Shown piece after piece: positions 1 through 5,296 of a stretch of 5,296 bases of DNA. Numbering within the stretch: the stretch's first letter is position 1; every line of letters starts with the position of its first letter. The notes beneath the pieces were generated by a model, which worked only from the letters and a program-made list of their open reading frames with translations, was not told where the DNA came from and did not search any database. The stretch comes from Mesorhizobium sp. Its GTDB lineage: Bacteria; Pseudomonadota; Alphaproteobacteria; Rhizobiales; Rhizobiaceae. The translations under genes and the position numbers were made by a program. The stretch spans positions 1-5,296 of the forward strand of contig JAUYMV010000370.1 in NCBI GenBank assembly GCA_030698645.1, given 5' to 3'.

Positions 1-353
1 CGGTGGTTACCAAGCATTAAATATGCCAGTCGCCGCCGCAGGCGGATATTGGTGCCGGTCAAGCGTGGGAGATCGCGGCGGATGTGGCGTCTCGCCGCGA
101 ATCAGGAAGCCATCCCGCTTGGCAATGCTCACTGGTTCGAGTTTGAGCACAAGACGTAGATGCACATTTCGTGCGCACCTCTGCTTCATCACGTGGCAGT
201 CTGCCGAAGATGATCGCCGATCGCGCCCAGGAAATAGCATCCTGGTATGCAGGCGACAAAGAATGTTCAGCGATGTGGCAACCTGTCCCCAGCTTCCGCA
301 TTCTTCTGACGAAGTCGCGCATTCGAGCAGCATGCCATCTATCTGCCCAATAA

Positions 354-382
354 TTGATCAACGAGTGATTTTATTTTGATCA
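354..382. promoter_or_regulatory. Pair of TTGATCA repeats, possible operator
   Basis: TTGATCA occurs at 354-360 and again at 376-382, 22 bases apart, or about two helical turns. The first copy extends to the 8-base palindrome TTGATCAA; the second keeps the TGATCA palindromic core. The repeats sit in the only AT-rich patch ahead of the small gene at 454. Two palindromic sites on one helix face fit a dimeric regulator, but no specific regulator can be named. The second copy could also serve as a poor -35 element. Confidence 0.25.
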
Positions 383-388
383 TATTGT

Positions 389-405
389 GCAAACGGTGGG
401 CAAAC
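389..405 (+). repeat. Tandem GCAAAC direct repeat
   Basis: GCAAAC is found at 389-394 and 400-405, separated by GGTGG, giving an 11-base period close to one helical turn. It lies between the TTGATCA pair and the likely start at 454, where a promoter or regulator site would be expected. The repeat is short and could be chance. Confidence 0.2.
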
Positions 406-443
406 ATGATATGTACGGAAAGGTTCCTGATCGGAACAATGTT

Positions 444-447
444 GGAG
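444..447 (+). promoter_or_regulatory. Ribosome binding site for the DUF2735-type gene
   Basis: GGAG lies six bases before the ATG at 454, a normal spacing. The in-frame ATG at 439 overlaps the approach to this site and has no comparable purine-rich stretch upstream. The site therefore decides the start in favour of 454, which also gives the protein length usual for its family. Confidence 0.6.
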
Positions 448-453
448 AATGCC

Positions 454-645
454 ATGAACGCGGATGTCACTCAGAGATCGGCCACGATCTACCAATTCCC
501 CGCCAGAGGCCGCATGATCGGTGCGCCGCGGCGCGACGAGACGAAGGCCAACGCCAACCTCCCCCAATTCAGCGACGTCGTGTCGGGCGGGAACTGGTAC
601 CATGAAGCAGCGGTTCGCGAAGCTGAAAAGGCGCGCAAGCCCTAA
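454..645 (+). CDS. DUF2735-type small protein of unknown function
   Basis: A 63-residue protein with no known biochemical role. The N-terminal part has the core TIYQFPARGR (residues 11-20), which matches the 'IYQFPxGGR' signature I associate with DUF2735 proteins of rhizobia and relatives. The C-terminal part carries GGNWYHEAAVREAE (45-58), the second conserved block, with its Trp-Tyr-His triplet. There is no signal peptide or membrane segment, so a soluble cytoplasmic protein is expected. It is basic and short, and the middle (21-44) looks flexible. The start at 454 is chosen for the GGAG six bases upstream and for the match to family length; starts at 439 or 376 would add residues outside the conserved part. 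It stands alone, convergent with the glutaminase gene. The family assignment is from memory of the motif; the function is unknown. Confidence 0.8.
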   Translation: MNADVTQRSATIYQFPARGRMIGAPRRDETKANANLPQFSDVVSGGNWYHEAAVREAEKARKP

Positions 646-663
646 CTGTGGTAGGCTGAGACT

Positions 664-691
664 GCCGGCCAAGCCTGTCCTCAGGCCCGGC
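664..691. terminator. GC-rich hairpin between convergent genes
   Basis: GCCGG (664-668) can pair with CCGGC (687-691), and inside it GCCTG (673-677) pairs with CAGGC (682-686) around a TCCT loop. The left arm carries a four-base CCAA bulge. It lies 18 bases after the stop of the small plus-strand gene and about 60 bases past the end of the minus-strand glutaminase gene, where a shared terminator would fit. Neither strand has a T-run after the stem, so it is not a canonical intrinsic terminator. It may instead only stabilise 3' ends. Confidence 0.35.
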
Positions 692-752
692 GACTTCAGC
701 AAAGTGTCATCGCGCGGCACGTGCGCCTTCGGCTGAGCTTTGCGCGCTCGGG

Positions 753-1694
753 TCAGACGCCGAAGATCGACCAGCCAAGCTTCTTCGTCAGCATTTCAAG
801 CGCGATCCGGCCCAGATGCGAATTGCCGGACGCATCCAGCCCCGGCGCCCACACAGCGATGGACGCCTTGCCGGGAGCGATCGCCAGGATGCCGCCGCCG
901 ACGCCGCTCTTGCCCGGCAAGCCGACGCGATAGGCGAACTCTCCCGAGCCGTCATAGTGGCCACAGGTCAGCATCACCGCATTGATGCGCCGGGCGCGCT
1001 CCGGCTGGACCACCAGCAGTCCGGTGTCGGGGTTGCGACCGTGATGCGCCAGAAAGCGCCCCGCCATGGCGAGCTGCCGGCAGGACATGGCGATGGCGCA
1101 ATGGTGGAAATAGACGCCGAGCGCGAAGTCGACTGAATTCTCCAGCACACCGAACGACTTCATGTAGTTGGCGAGCGCGATGTTGCGGAATCCGGTGCGC
1201 TGTTCGGAAGCCGCCACTGCTTCGTCGATGGTGATCGATGAATCGTCGGCGAGAAACCGCATGAAGCGCACGATTTCGCCGAGCGCCTCGCGCGGTTGAT
1301 GGCCGGACAGGATCAGGTCGGTGACGGCGATGGCGCCGGCGTTGATGAACGGATTGCGCGGTATGCCGCGCTCGTGCTCGAGCTGGACGATCGAATTGAA
1401 CGGGCTACCCGAAGGCTCGCGGCCCACGCGTCGCCAGAGCCGGTCGCCGACCATGCCGAGCGCAAGCGTCAAGGTGAACACCTTCGAAATGCTCTGGATC
1501 GAGAACGGGACCTCGCTGTCGCCAGCGGCGGCGACATGGCCATCGGCATCGATGACGACGAGGCCGAAGGACTTCGCGTCGATGCGCGCCAGTTCCGGGA
1601 TGTAGGTCGCGACCTCGCCGCGATCCGGCCGCTGCGCCATTTCCTGGCCTATTTCGCGTACGACGCTATCGAGGTCGGATATGGCTTTGCTCAT
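753..1694 (-). CDS. glsA: Glutaminase (L-glutamine amidohydrolase)
   Basis: A complete 313-residue enzyme of the serine-dependent beta-lactamase-like glutaminase family, usually about 305-330 residues. It hydrolyses L-glutamine to L-glutamate and ammonia in the cytoplasm. The SxxK catalytic motif is S68-I-S-K71. Aligned by eye to E. coli GlsA2 (YneH), the substrate-binding positions are all kept: Ser68, Asn118 (in INAGAIA), Glu164, Asn171, Tyr195, Tyr247 and Val265 (in GKSGVGGG). The end, up to LGWSIF, is intact. The ATG at 1694 is preceded by a purine-rich GGGTGGG five bases upstream on the minus strand, and the start [15 protein letters not shown] fits the family. It is alone on its strand and diverges from the exporter operon across 400 bases. 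In other bacteria the family serves glutamate supply, nitrogen balance or ammonia-based acid tolerance; which applies here cannot be read. Confidence 0.96.
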   Translation of the reverse strand: MSKAISDLDSVVREIGQEMAQRPDRGEVATYIPELARIDAKSFGLVVIDADGHVAAAGDSEVPFSIQSISKVFTLTLALGMVGDRLWRRVGREPSGSPFNSIVQLEHERGIPRNPFINAGAIAVTDLILSGHQPREALGEIVRFMRFLADDSSITIDEAVAASEQRTGFRNIALANYMKSFGVLENSVDFALGVYFHHCAIAMSCRQLAMAGRFLAHHGRNPDTGLLVVQPERARRINAVMLTCGHYDGSGEFAYRVGLPGKSGVGGGILAIAPGKASIAVWAPGLDASGNSHLGRIALEMLTKKLGWSIFGV

Positions 1695-2000
1695 CTTGAC
1701 CCACCCCTGGCTTGCTGCGTCACGTTTCGCTGCCGGTCCGATGCGTTCCTCCCGGACGCTTCGGTCGCTCGTCCAACTGATACACAGGCCGACAGCGCCG
1801 CGCTACCTGCAGCGCGCCCGGAGGCGAGCGTGTTGCCGACGGCAGCGCTATGATTTTGTGTATGTAACCAGTTTGCGCCGAGCGGCCGCCGATCCGCACA
1901 TCGCAGCCCTGCAGGCAGAGATCGCCGCCGCCTGACCCGCGCCAATGCGAACCGCAGCCAAGAAGGAATACCCGCGCCGCTCGACTATCCGGGTGCCGAT

Positions 2001-2014
2001 TTGATTTGAAACAA
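2001..2014. promoter_or_regulatory. FNR/FixK-like dyad upstream of the exporter operon
   Basis: TTGATTTGAAACAA fits the FNR/FixK-family consensus TTGAT-N4-ATCAA at nine of the ten defined positions; the one mismatch is A for T in the right half. Its centre is about 87 bases before the ATG at 2095. It also contains TTGAAA (2006-2011), which could be a -35 element, but no convincing -10 follows at 16-18 bases. Activation from this site would imply oxygen-linked control of the exporter. Overlap with a promoter would instead suggest repression. Single-site matches of this kind are common by chance. Confidence 0.3.
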
Positions 2015-2080
2015 GGCGCGTCGCGTTCATTGGTTGCCTTTGGTTCAGATCGCCACGCCTCGCGCGTGCCGGTGGCGAAT

Positions 2081-2085
2081 AGGAG
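2081..2085 (+). promoter_or_regulatory. Ribosome binding site of the exporter operon
   Basis: AGGAG lies nine bases before the ATG at 2095. It is the strongest Shine-Dalgarno sequence in the operon and supports this start, which places a membrane anchor right at the N-terminus of the adaptor. Confidence 0.65.
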
Positions 2086-2094
2086 TTGGATTGA

Positions 2095-3261
2095 ATGGCT
2101 GGCAGCTCGGCTCGAAACTGGCTGGCACTTGCCGCGGTTGTCATGGCTTTGGCGGCCTTGGCTTTGGGCTATTTCTACTTCAGTGTCCGTCCCCTCATCG
2201 TCACGGTGGCGAAGCCCGAAAAGGATGTTTTGATCGAGGTCTTTGGCCTTGGAACCGTCGAGGCGCGCACGATCTCGCATATGGGCTTTGAGGTCGCCGG
2301 GACGCTGATCGAACTGAACGGGGATTTCGGCGACCAGGTCACCAAGGGAGCGGTACTCGCGCGCCTGCATGATCGCGAGCAGGTGGCGCGCGTCGCATCG
2401 GCCGAGGCCGTCGCGGCGCAGGCCCAGGCGTCCCTCAGCCAGACGAGAGCCGGATTCGAACGCGCCGAAGTCGCCTTGCGGCAAAAAGAAAGCATCAGCC
2501 TGCGCCGCGCCGAACTTGCGCGCAGGGGCGCATCGTCGAGCGAGACCAGCGAAGACGCGCAGGCGGCGTTCGAGATCGCGCAGGCGGATGTCGCCGTGGC
2601 GAAGAGTGCAATCGAGGTCGCGGAAGCCAACGTCCTGCAGGCCGCGGCGCTGGCCGAGGTCGAAAAGGCCAAGCTTGCGAAATTCACTCTCGCTGCTCCC
2701 TTTCGAGGCACCATCGTCGCGCGCCAACGTGAGCTCGGTTCGATATTGAACCCCGGAGAAACACTTTTCACACTCGTCGATCCCGAAAGCGTCTGGGTGC
2801 TGGCCTATGTGGACGAAGCGAAATCCGGGCAAATCCAGGTCGGCCAGCCCGTCGAGGTCGTGTTGCGCTCCCAGGGCGATACGACGTTTCGCGGCCGCGT
2901 CGCGCGCATCGATATCGAGAGCGACCGCGTCAACGAGGAGCGCAGGGTCTATGTGACGTGCGAGAAATGCCCGACGGCGTTCTTTCTGGGAGAACAGGCC
3001 GAGGTCGTCATCGCGGTTGCGACACTTCCCGAAGCGCTCCTGATGCCGATCGCGGCGGTATCGGACCTGCAGGGCAACAGCGGGACCGTCTGGACGCTGG
3101 TCGACGGTGAACTGGCTCAGCGCGTCGTCAGGTTCGGGCAAAGAACCCGCGACGGACGATTGGAAATCGTGAGCGGCCTGCAGCCGGGCGCAGAGGTCGT
3201 GATCCAGCTCATCGGCGGCTTGAGTCCCGGCCGGGCAGCCAAGGCGGCAGGGGGCGAATGA
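2095..3261 (+). CDS. Periplasmic adaptor of an ABC exporter (HlyD/MacA/DevB-like)
   Basis: A 388-residue membrane fusion protein, normal in length for the family. A single N-terminal membrane anchor spans about residues 9-30 with no lipobox cysteine, so the body is periplasmic. Domains in order: first half of the lipoyl (biotinyl-like) domain, about 58-96 (VAGTLIELNGDFGDQVTKG); an Ala/Glu-rich alpha-helical hairpin, about 97-195; second lipoyl half, 196-230 (APFRGTIVARQRELGSILNPGE); beta-barrel, about 232-310; and membrane-proximal domain, 311-375. The hairpin tip has R137-xxx-L141-xxxxxx-S148, the RLS pattern of adaptors that dock onto TolC-type outer-membrane channels. Unusual is a C289-E-K-C292 pair in the beta-barrel. 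It heads a three-gene operon, with its stop overlapping the permease start by four bases. HlyD family membership is certain. DevB-like is favoured over MacA because permease and ATPase are separate genes. The substrate is unknown. Confidence 0.93.
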   Translation: MAGSSARNWLALAAVVMALAALALGYFYFSVRPLIVTVAKPEKDVLIEVFGLGTVEARTISHMGFEVAGTLIELNGDFGDQVTKGAVLARLHDREQVARVASAEAVAAQAQASLSQTRAGFERAEVALRQKESISLRRAELARRGASSSETSEDAQAAFEIAQADVAVAKSAIEVAEANVLQAAALAEVEKAKLAKFTLAAPFRGTIVARQRELGSILNPGETLFTLVDPESVWVLAYVDEAKSGQIQVGQPVEVVLRSQGDTTFRGRVARIDIESDRVNEERRVYVTCEKCPTAFFLGEQAEVVIAVATLPEALLMPIAAVSDLQGNSGTVWTLVDGELAQRVVRFGQRTRDGRLEIVSGLQPGAEVVIQLIGGLSPGRAAKAAGGE

Positions 3262-4391
3262 ACCTCGCTTTCCGCGATATCCGTCACAAGCTTGGCCGTT
3301 TTGTGCTGACGAGCCTCGGGCTCAGCATGCTGCTCGGCGTCGTCGTGACGATGGCCGGAATCTATCGCGGCCAGACCGCCGACGCGCTGGCCCTTCTGCA
3401 GGCGACGCGGGCGGACGTCTGGATCGTCGAAGCCGGTTCGCATGGACCGTTCGCGGAGGCGTCGCGGATACCTGGCGACACGCGGGAAATCGTCGCGCGC
3501 ATGGACGGGGTGAGTGAAGCCGGGTCGCTGACGCTGCAGACGGTCCAGCTCGTTCAGGGCGACCGGCGCCTTCGGCTGCAAATCATCGGCTATGAACCAG
3601 GGCGGCCGGGCGGGCCGGCAACACTGATCGCCGGTCGGGAAATCACCAGCAACCGATACGAAATCATCGTCGACCGCCAGACGGGGCTGTTGCCCGGCGA
3701 GGCCCTGAAGCTCGGTCGCCGTACGTTCACCGTGGTCGGGCTCACATCGGGAATCGTGACGCTGTCTGGCGATTCCGTCGTCTACCTGACACTCGCCGAC
3801 GCGCAGCAGGTGCAGTTCGACCTGGCGCCGCCGGCTGCACGCAGGGAACAGGCCAGGGGCGCCGCGCGCGGAAGCACGGATCTCGTCAACGCGGTGGTTG
3901 CACGCGTTTCGGCCAATATCCCTGCAAGCCTGATCGCCGCCGAGATATCGCGCTGGAAGCACCTTTCGGCGCTAACGGCGGCCGAGCAGGAAACGCTTCT
4001 CACCAGAACGGTGATCGAGCGCGCCAGCCGGCAGATCGGCCTTTTCATGACCGTGCTGACGCTCGTCTCCGCGGTCATCATCGCCCTGATCGTCTATACG
4101 CTGACACTCGACAAGACGCGCGATATCGCCACGCTGAAAATGATCGGCGCGCCCGACAGGACGATCATCGGCCTGATCGTACAGCAGGCCCTCCTGATGG
4201 GTGTAAGCGGCTTCATTATCGGCACCGCGTTCGTCTACGCCTTTCGCGGCGTCTTCCCGAGGCGCATCGAGATGCTGCCCGCGGATATCGCCGGGCTTTT
4301 CGTGGTGGTGGTACTGGTCTGCCTTGCCGCCAGCGCGCTTGGCGTGCGGGTCGCTGTCAAGGTCGACCCGGCGCGCGCGCTCGCCGGATGA
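3258..4391 (+). CDS. ABC exporter permease, FtsX/MacB fold (DevC-like)
   Basis: A 377-residue inner-membrane protein with the four-helix layout of type VII (MacB/LolCE/FtsX) permeases. TM1 is at about 13-34, followed by a large periplasmic domain (about 35-255), then TM2 at about 261-285, TM3 at about 308-330 and TM4 at about 345-367. After TM2 the segment DKTRDIATLKMIGAPD (285-300) is the coupling-helix region typical of the FtsX domain, and the end DPARALAG matches the usual 'DPxxAL' C-terminus. These permeases do not form a simple channel; they transmit ATPase motion to the periplasmic adaptor (mechanotransmission). The ATG at 3258 overlaps the adaptor stop as ATGA and has AGGGGG three bases upstream, so translation is probably coupled. 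It lacks a fused nucleotide-binding domain, unlike MacB, and the next gene supplies it. The periplasmic part gives no clue to the cargo. Confidence 0.92.
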   Translation: MNLAFRDIRHKLGRFVLTSLGLSMLLGVVVTMAGIYRGQTADALALLQATRADVWIVEAGSHGPFAEASRIPGDTREIVARMDGVSEAGSLTLQTVQLVQGDRRLRLQIIGYEPGRPGGPATLIAGREITSNRYEIIVDRQTGLLPGEALKLGRRTFTVVGLTSGIVTLSGDSVVYLTLADAQQVQFDLAPPAARREQARGAARGSTDLVNAVVARVSANIPASLIAAEISRWKHLSALTAAEQETLLTRTVIERASRQIGLFMTVLTLVSAVIIALIVYTLTLDKTRDIATLKMIGAPDRTIIGLIVQQALLMGVSGFIIGTAFVYAFRGVFPRRIEMLPADIAGLFVVVVLVCLAASALGVRVAVKVDPARALAG

Positions 4392-5095
4392 TCGCGATGC
4401 CCGACCAGCCATCCAGAAAGCCGTTGGTGGAGCTGAGGAATCTTTCCAAGCATTTTGGCGAAGGTCAGGCGCGCGTCGATGCGCTGCGCGATGTCACGCT
4501 GACGATCTGCTCCCGGGAGGTCGTCGGCCTGCTTGGGCCGAGCGGTTCGGGGAAGAGCACATTGCTCAATGCGATCGGCTGCATTCTGGAGCCGGATCAG
4601 GGATGGATGCGACTTGACGGCGAAGTGGTCTATGAGAACCGATGGCTGCGCGGCAATCTGAGACGGTTGCGGCTGGAAAAGATCGGCTTCATTTTCCAGA
4701 CGCACAATCTGCTGCCGTTCCTCAATTGCACCGACAACGTGGCTGTCGTGCTCCACCTCGCGGGGTGGAAGAAATCGGCGGCCATCGCGCGCGCGCACGA
4801 ACTGTTGGCAGATCTCCCGGTCGACCATCGAAAGGTTGCCATGCCGGGGCAACTCTCCGGCGGCGAGGCGCAGCGTGTCGCCATTGCGCGGGCGCTGGCA
4901 AATCGTCCGCGCATCATTCTCGCCGACGAGCCAACGGCGGCCCTCGATTCAGTGCGCGCCGGCATCGTGATGGACCTTTTGCACAAGCTCGCCGTGGAGC
5001 AGGATGCCGCCATTATCGCCGTGACGCATGACGAGAAGATTCTCGGCCGGCTCGACCGAATCTACCGGATGGTCGATGGAGCGTTGAGCAGTTAG
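4388..5095 (+). CDS. ABC exporter ATP-binding protein (DevA/LolD-like)
   Basis: A 235-residue cytoplasmic ATPase of the LolD/MacB/DevA group with every catalytic element present: Walker A GPSGSGKST (50-58), Q-loop Gln104 in FIFQTHNLLPFL, signature LSGGEAQR (156-163), Walker B RIILADEP (175-182), D-loop ALDS (185-188) and switch His214 in VTHD. It should therefore be active and pair as a dimer with two copies of the upstream permease. The ATG at 4388 overlaps the permease stop as ATGA and has no Shine-Dalgarno of its own, which implies translational coupling. An in-frame ATG at 4397 (Met4), with only a weak GGATGA ahead, is an equally possible start. The conserved domain begins at about residue 13, so function is unaffected. 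The gene ends the operon and converges on rppH 63 bases later. DevA, LolD and MacB ATPase domains cannot be told apart here by sequence alone; the neighbours favour DevA. Confidence 0.94.
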   Translation: MIAMPDQPSRKPLVELRNLSKHFGEGQARVDALRDVTLTICSREVVGLLGPSGSGKSTLLNAIGCILEPDQGWMRLDGEVVYENRWLRGNLRRLRLEKIGFIFQTHNLLPFLNCTDNVAVVLHLAGWKKSAAIARAHELLADLPVDHRKVAMPGQLSGGEAQRVAIARALANRPRIILADEPTAALDSVRAGIVMDLLHKLAVEQDAAIIAVTHDEKILGRLDRIYRMVDGALSS

Positions 5096-5158
5096 CTCTC
5101 TGCCTTGCTGAGCGGAAACCGGAGGGGTTCTCGCCTTGAGGCCAAACGGTAGCGCCGG

Positions 5159-5296
5159 TCAGTCCGCCAGATGCCGGAACGCCGCGACCACTTGCTGGTA
5201 GACCGCGCGCTTGAACGGCACGATCAGTTCCGGCAGATCCGCCATCGGCTTCCATTCCCAGCGGTCGAATTCGGCCGTATGGCCGCCGGGCGGCGG
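5159..5296 (-). CDS. rppH: RNA pyrophosphohydrolase, C-terminal fragment (partial at window edge)
   Basis: Only the last 45 codons and the TGA stop lie inside the window; the gene continues beyond position 5296. The peptide reads [11 protein letters not shown], then [13 protein letters not shown], then [15 protein letters not shown]. The pattern 'EFxxWxW...[20 protein letters not shown]' is the characteristic C-terminus of the RppH/NudH Nudix hydrolases. These remove pyrophosphate from the 5' end of mRNAs (and act on dinucleoside polyphosphates), which starts RNase E-dependent decay. The Nudix box lies in the missing part and cannot be checked. No frameshift is visible. It is convergent with the exporter ATPase gene and not part of that operon. 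Confidence 0.85.
   Translation of the reverse strand, partial: PPPGGHTAEFDRWEWKPMADLPELIVPFKRAVYQQVVAAFRHLAD

Larger units (their letters stand above)
1..453. other. Left-edge stretch without a supported gene
   Basis: About 450 bases before the first convincing gene. Open frames exist on both strands, but none has a good start or a protein I recognise, and third-position GC is lower and more mixed than in the real genes here. The best of them runs on the minus strand from a TTG at 361 and looks protein-like for about 60 residues (start INYWADRW; later AISWARSAIIFGRLPRDE). It then turns into low-quality sequence, while another minus frame looks better further on, so a decayed, frameshifted gene is possible but unproven. 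No Shine-Dalgarno sequence precedes the TTG. The part from about 350 to 415 is AT-rich and is probably regulatory DNA for the gene at 454. Confidence 0.5.
1695..2094. other. 400-base divergent intergenic region
   Basis: This gap separates the starts of the glutaminase gene (minus) and the exporter operon (plus), so it must hold promoters for both. No open frame in it has a recognisable product or a supported start. An AT-rich spot at about 1850-1868 is the most promoter-like patch on the glutaminase side, but no clean -35/-10 pair is visible. On the exporter side are the dyad at 2001-2014 and a good ribosome binding site at 2081-2085. The rest is GC-rich and looks non-coding. The length is generous for two promoters, so a lost gene or extra control is possible. 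Confidence 0.55.

Noticed and set aside
717..724. GCACGTGC palindrome near the end of glsA
   Set aside because: An isolated 8-base palindrome in GC-rich DNA, 3' of both flanking genes. Chance is the simplest explanation.
1296..1853. 185-codon plus-strand open frame over the 5' part of glsA
   Set aside because: It lies opposite the well-conserved glutaminase, its product matches no family I know, and its tail runs into intergenic DNA.
1681..1935. 84-codon plus-strand open frame in the divergent gap
   Set aside because: Its start lies inside the glsA start region, there is no ribosome binding site, and the product is an Ala/Arg-rich string with no known motif.
1720..3141. 473-codon open frame on the minus strand, opposite the adaptor gene
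   Set aside because: It runs antisense through the clearly real adaptor gene. Its product is rich in Arg, Asp, Gly and Leu with no recognisable domain, as expected for the complement of GC-rich coding DNA.
3117..3962. 281-codon open frame on the minus strand, opposite the permease gene
   Set aside because: It is antisense to the conserved permease, has low-complexity composition and shows no domain.
4235..4852. 205-codon minus-strand open frame across the permease/ATPase junction
   Set aside because: It is antisense to two conserved genes, including the Walker A region, with no protein signature.
5096..5158. Possible terminator between the ATPase and rppH genes
   Set aside because: ACCGG (5118-5122) and CCGGT (5155-5159) could pair, but the loop would be over 30 bases with no T-run, so it is not a convincing terminator.
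5013..5255. 80-codon minus-strand open frame near the right edge
   Set aside because: The true minus-strand gene here is in another frame, ending at 5159 with the RppH C-terminus. This frame overlaps both that gene and the ATPase gene and has no similarity I can see.
1..5296. CRISPR array, insertion sequence, tRNA, rRNA or prophage signal
   Set aside because: Reading both strands showed no spaced repeats, transposase motif, terminal inverted repeats or tRNA-like cloverleaf.

Overview
The window is GC-rich bacterial DNA that most resembles an alphaproteobacterium of the order Hyphomicrobiales (Rhizobiales). The pointers are a small DUF2735-type protein, a family I know mainly from rhizobia and relatives, an alphaproteobacterial-looking RppH C-terminus at the right edge, and GC-rich coding DNA. 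I do not assign a genus.

Layout from left to right: (1) 1-453 holds no gene I can support. Its right part (about 350-415) is an AT-rich patch with short repeats that probably belongs to the control region of the next gene. (2) 454-645, plus strand, is a 63-residue DUF2735-type protein. (3) 646-752 is a convergent gap with one GC-rich hairpin. (4) 753-1694, minus strand, is a complete glutaminase (glsA) with all expected catalytic and substrate-binding residues. (5) 1695-2094 is a 400-base divergent gap that must carry the glutaminase promoter on one strand and the exporter promoter on the other. It contains an FNR/FixK-like dyad at 2001-2014. (6) 2095-5095, plus strand, is a compact three-gene operon: periplasmic adaptor (HlyD/MacA/DevB-like), FtsX/MacB-fold permease (DevC-like) and ABC ATPase (DevA/LolD-like). 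The genes are joined by two 4-base ATGA overlaps. (7) 5096-5158 is a short convergent gap. (8) 5159-5296, minus strand, is the C-terminal 45 residues of RNA pyrophosphohydrolase (rppH), cut by the window edge.

The three exporter genes should build one tripartite machine. The ATPase drives the permease mechanically, and the adaptor carries substrate, or couples motion, across the periplasm. The adaptor has the RxxxLxxxxxxS hairpin-tip pattern expected of TolC-docking adaptors, but no outer-membrane TolC gene lies in the window, so that partner must be encoded elsewhere. Gene order matches the DevBCA type rather than MacAB, where permease and ATPase are fused. The substrate cannot be read from sequence.

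I see no rRNA, tRNA, CRISPR array, insertion sequence or clearly new system. The most worthwhile leads are the FNR/FixK-like site before the exporter, a CxxC pair in the adaptor, the repeats ahead of the DUF2735 gene, and a possible decayed reading frame at the left edge.
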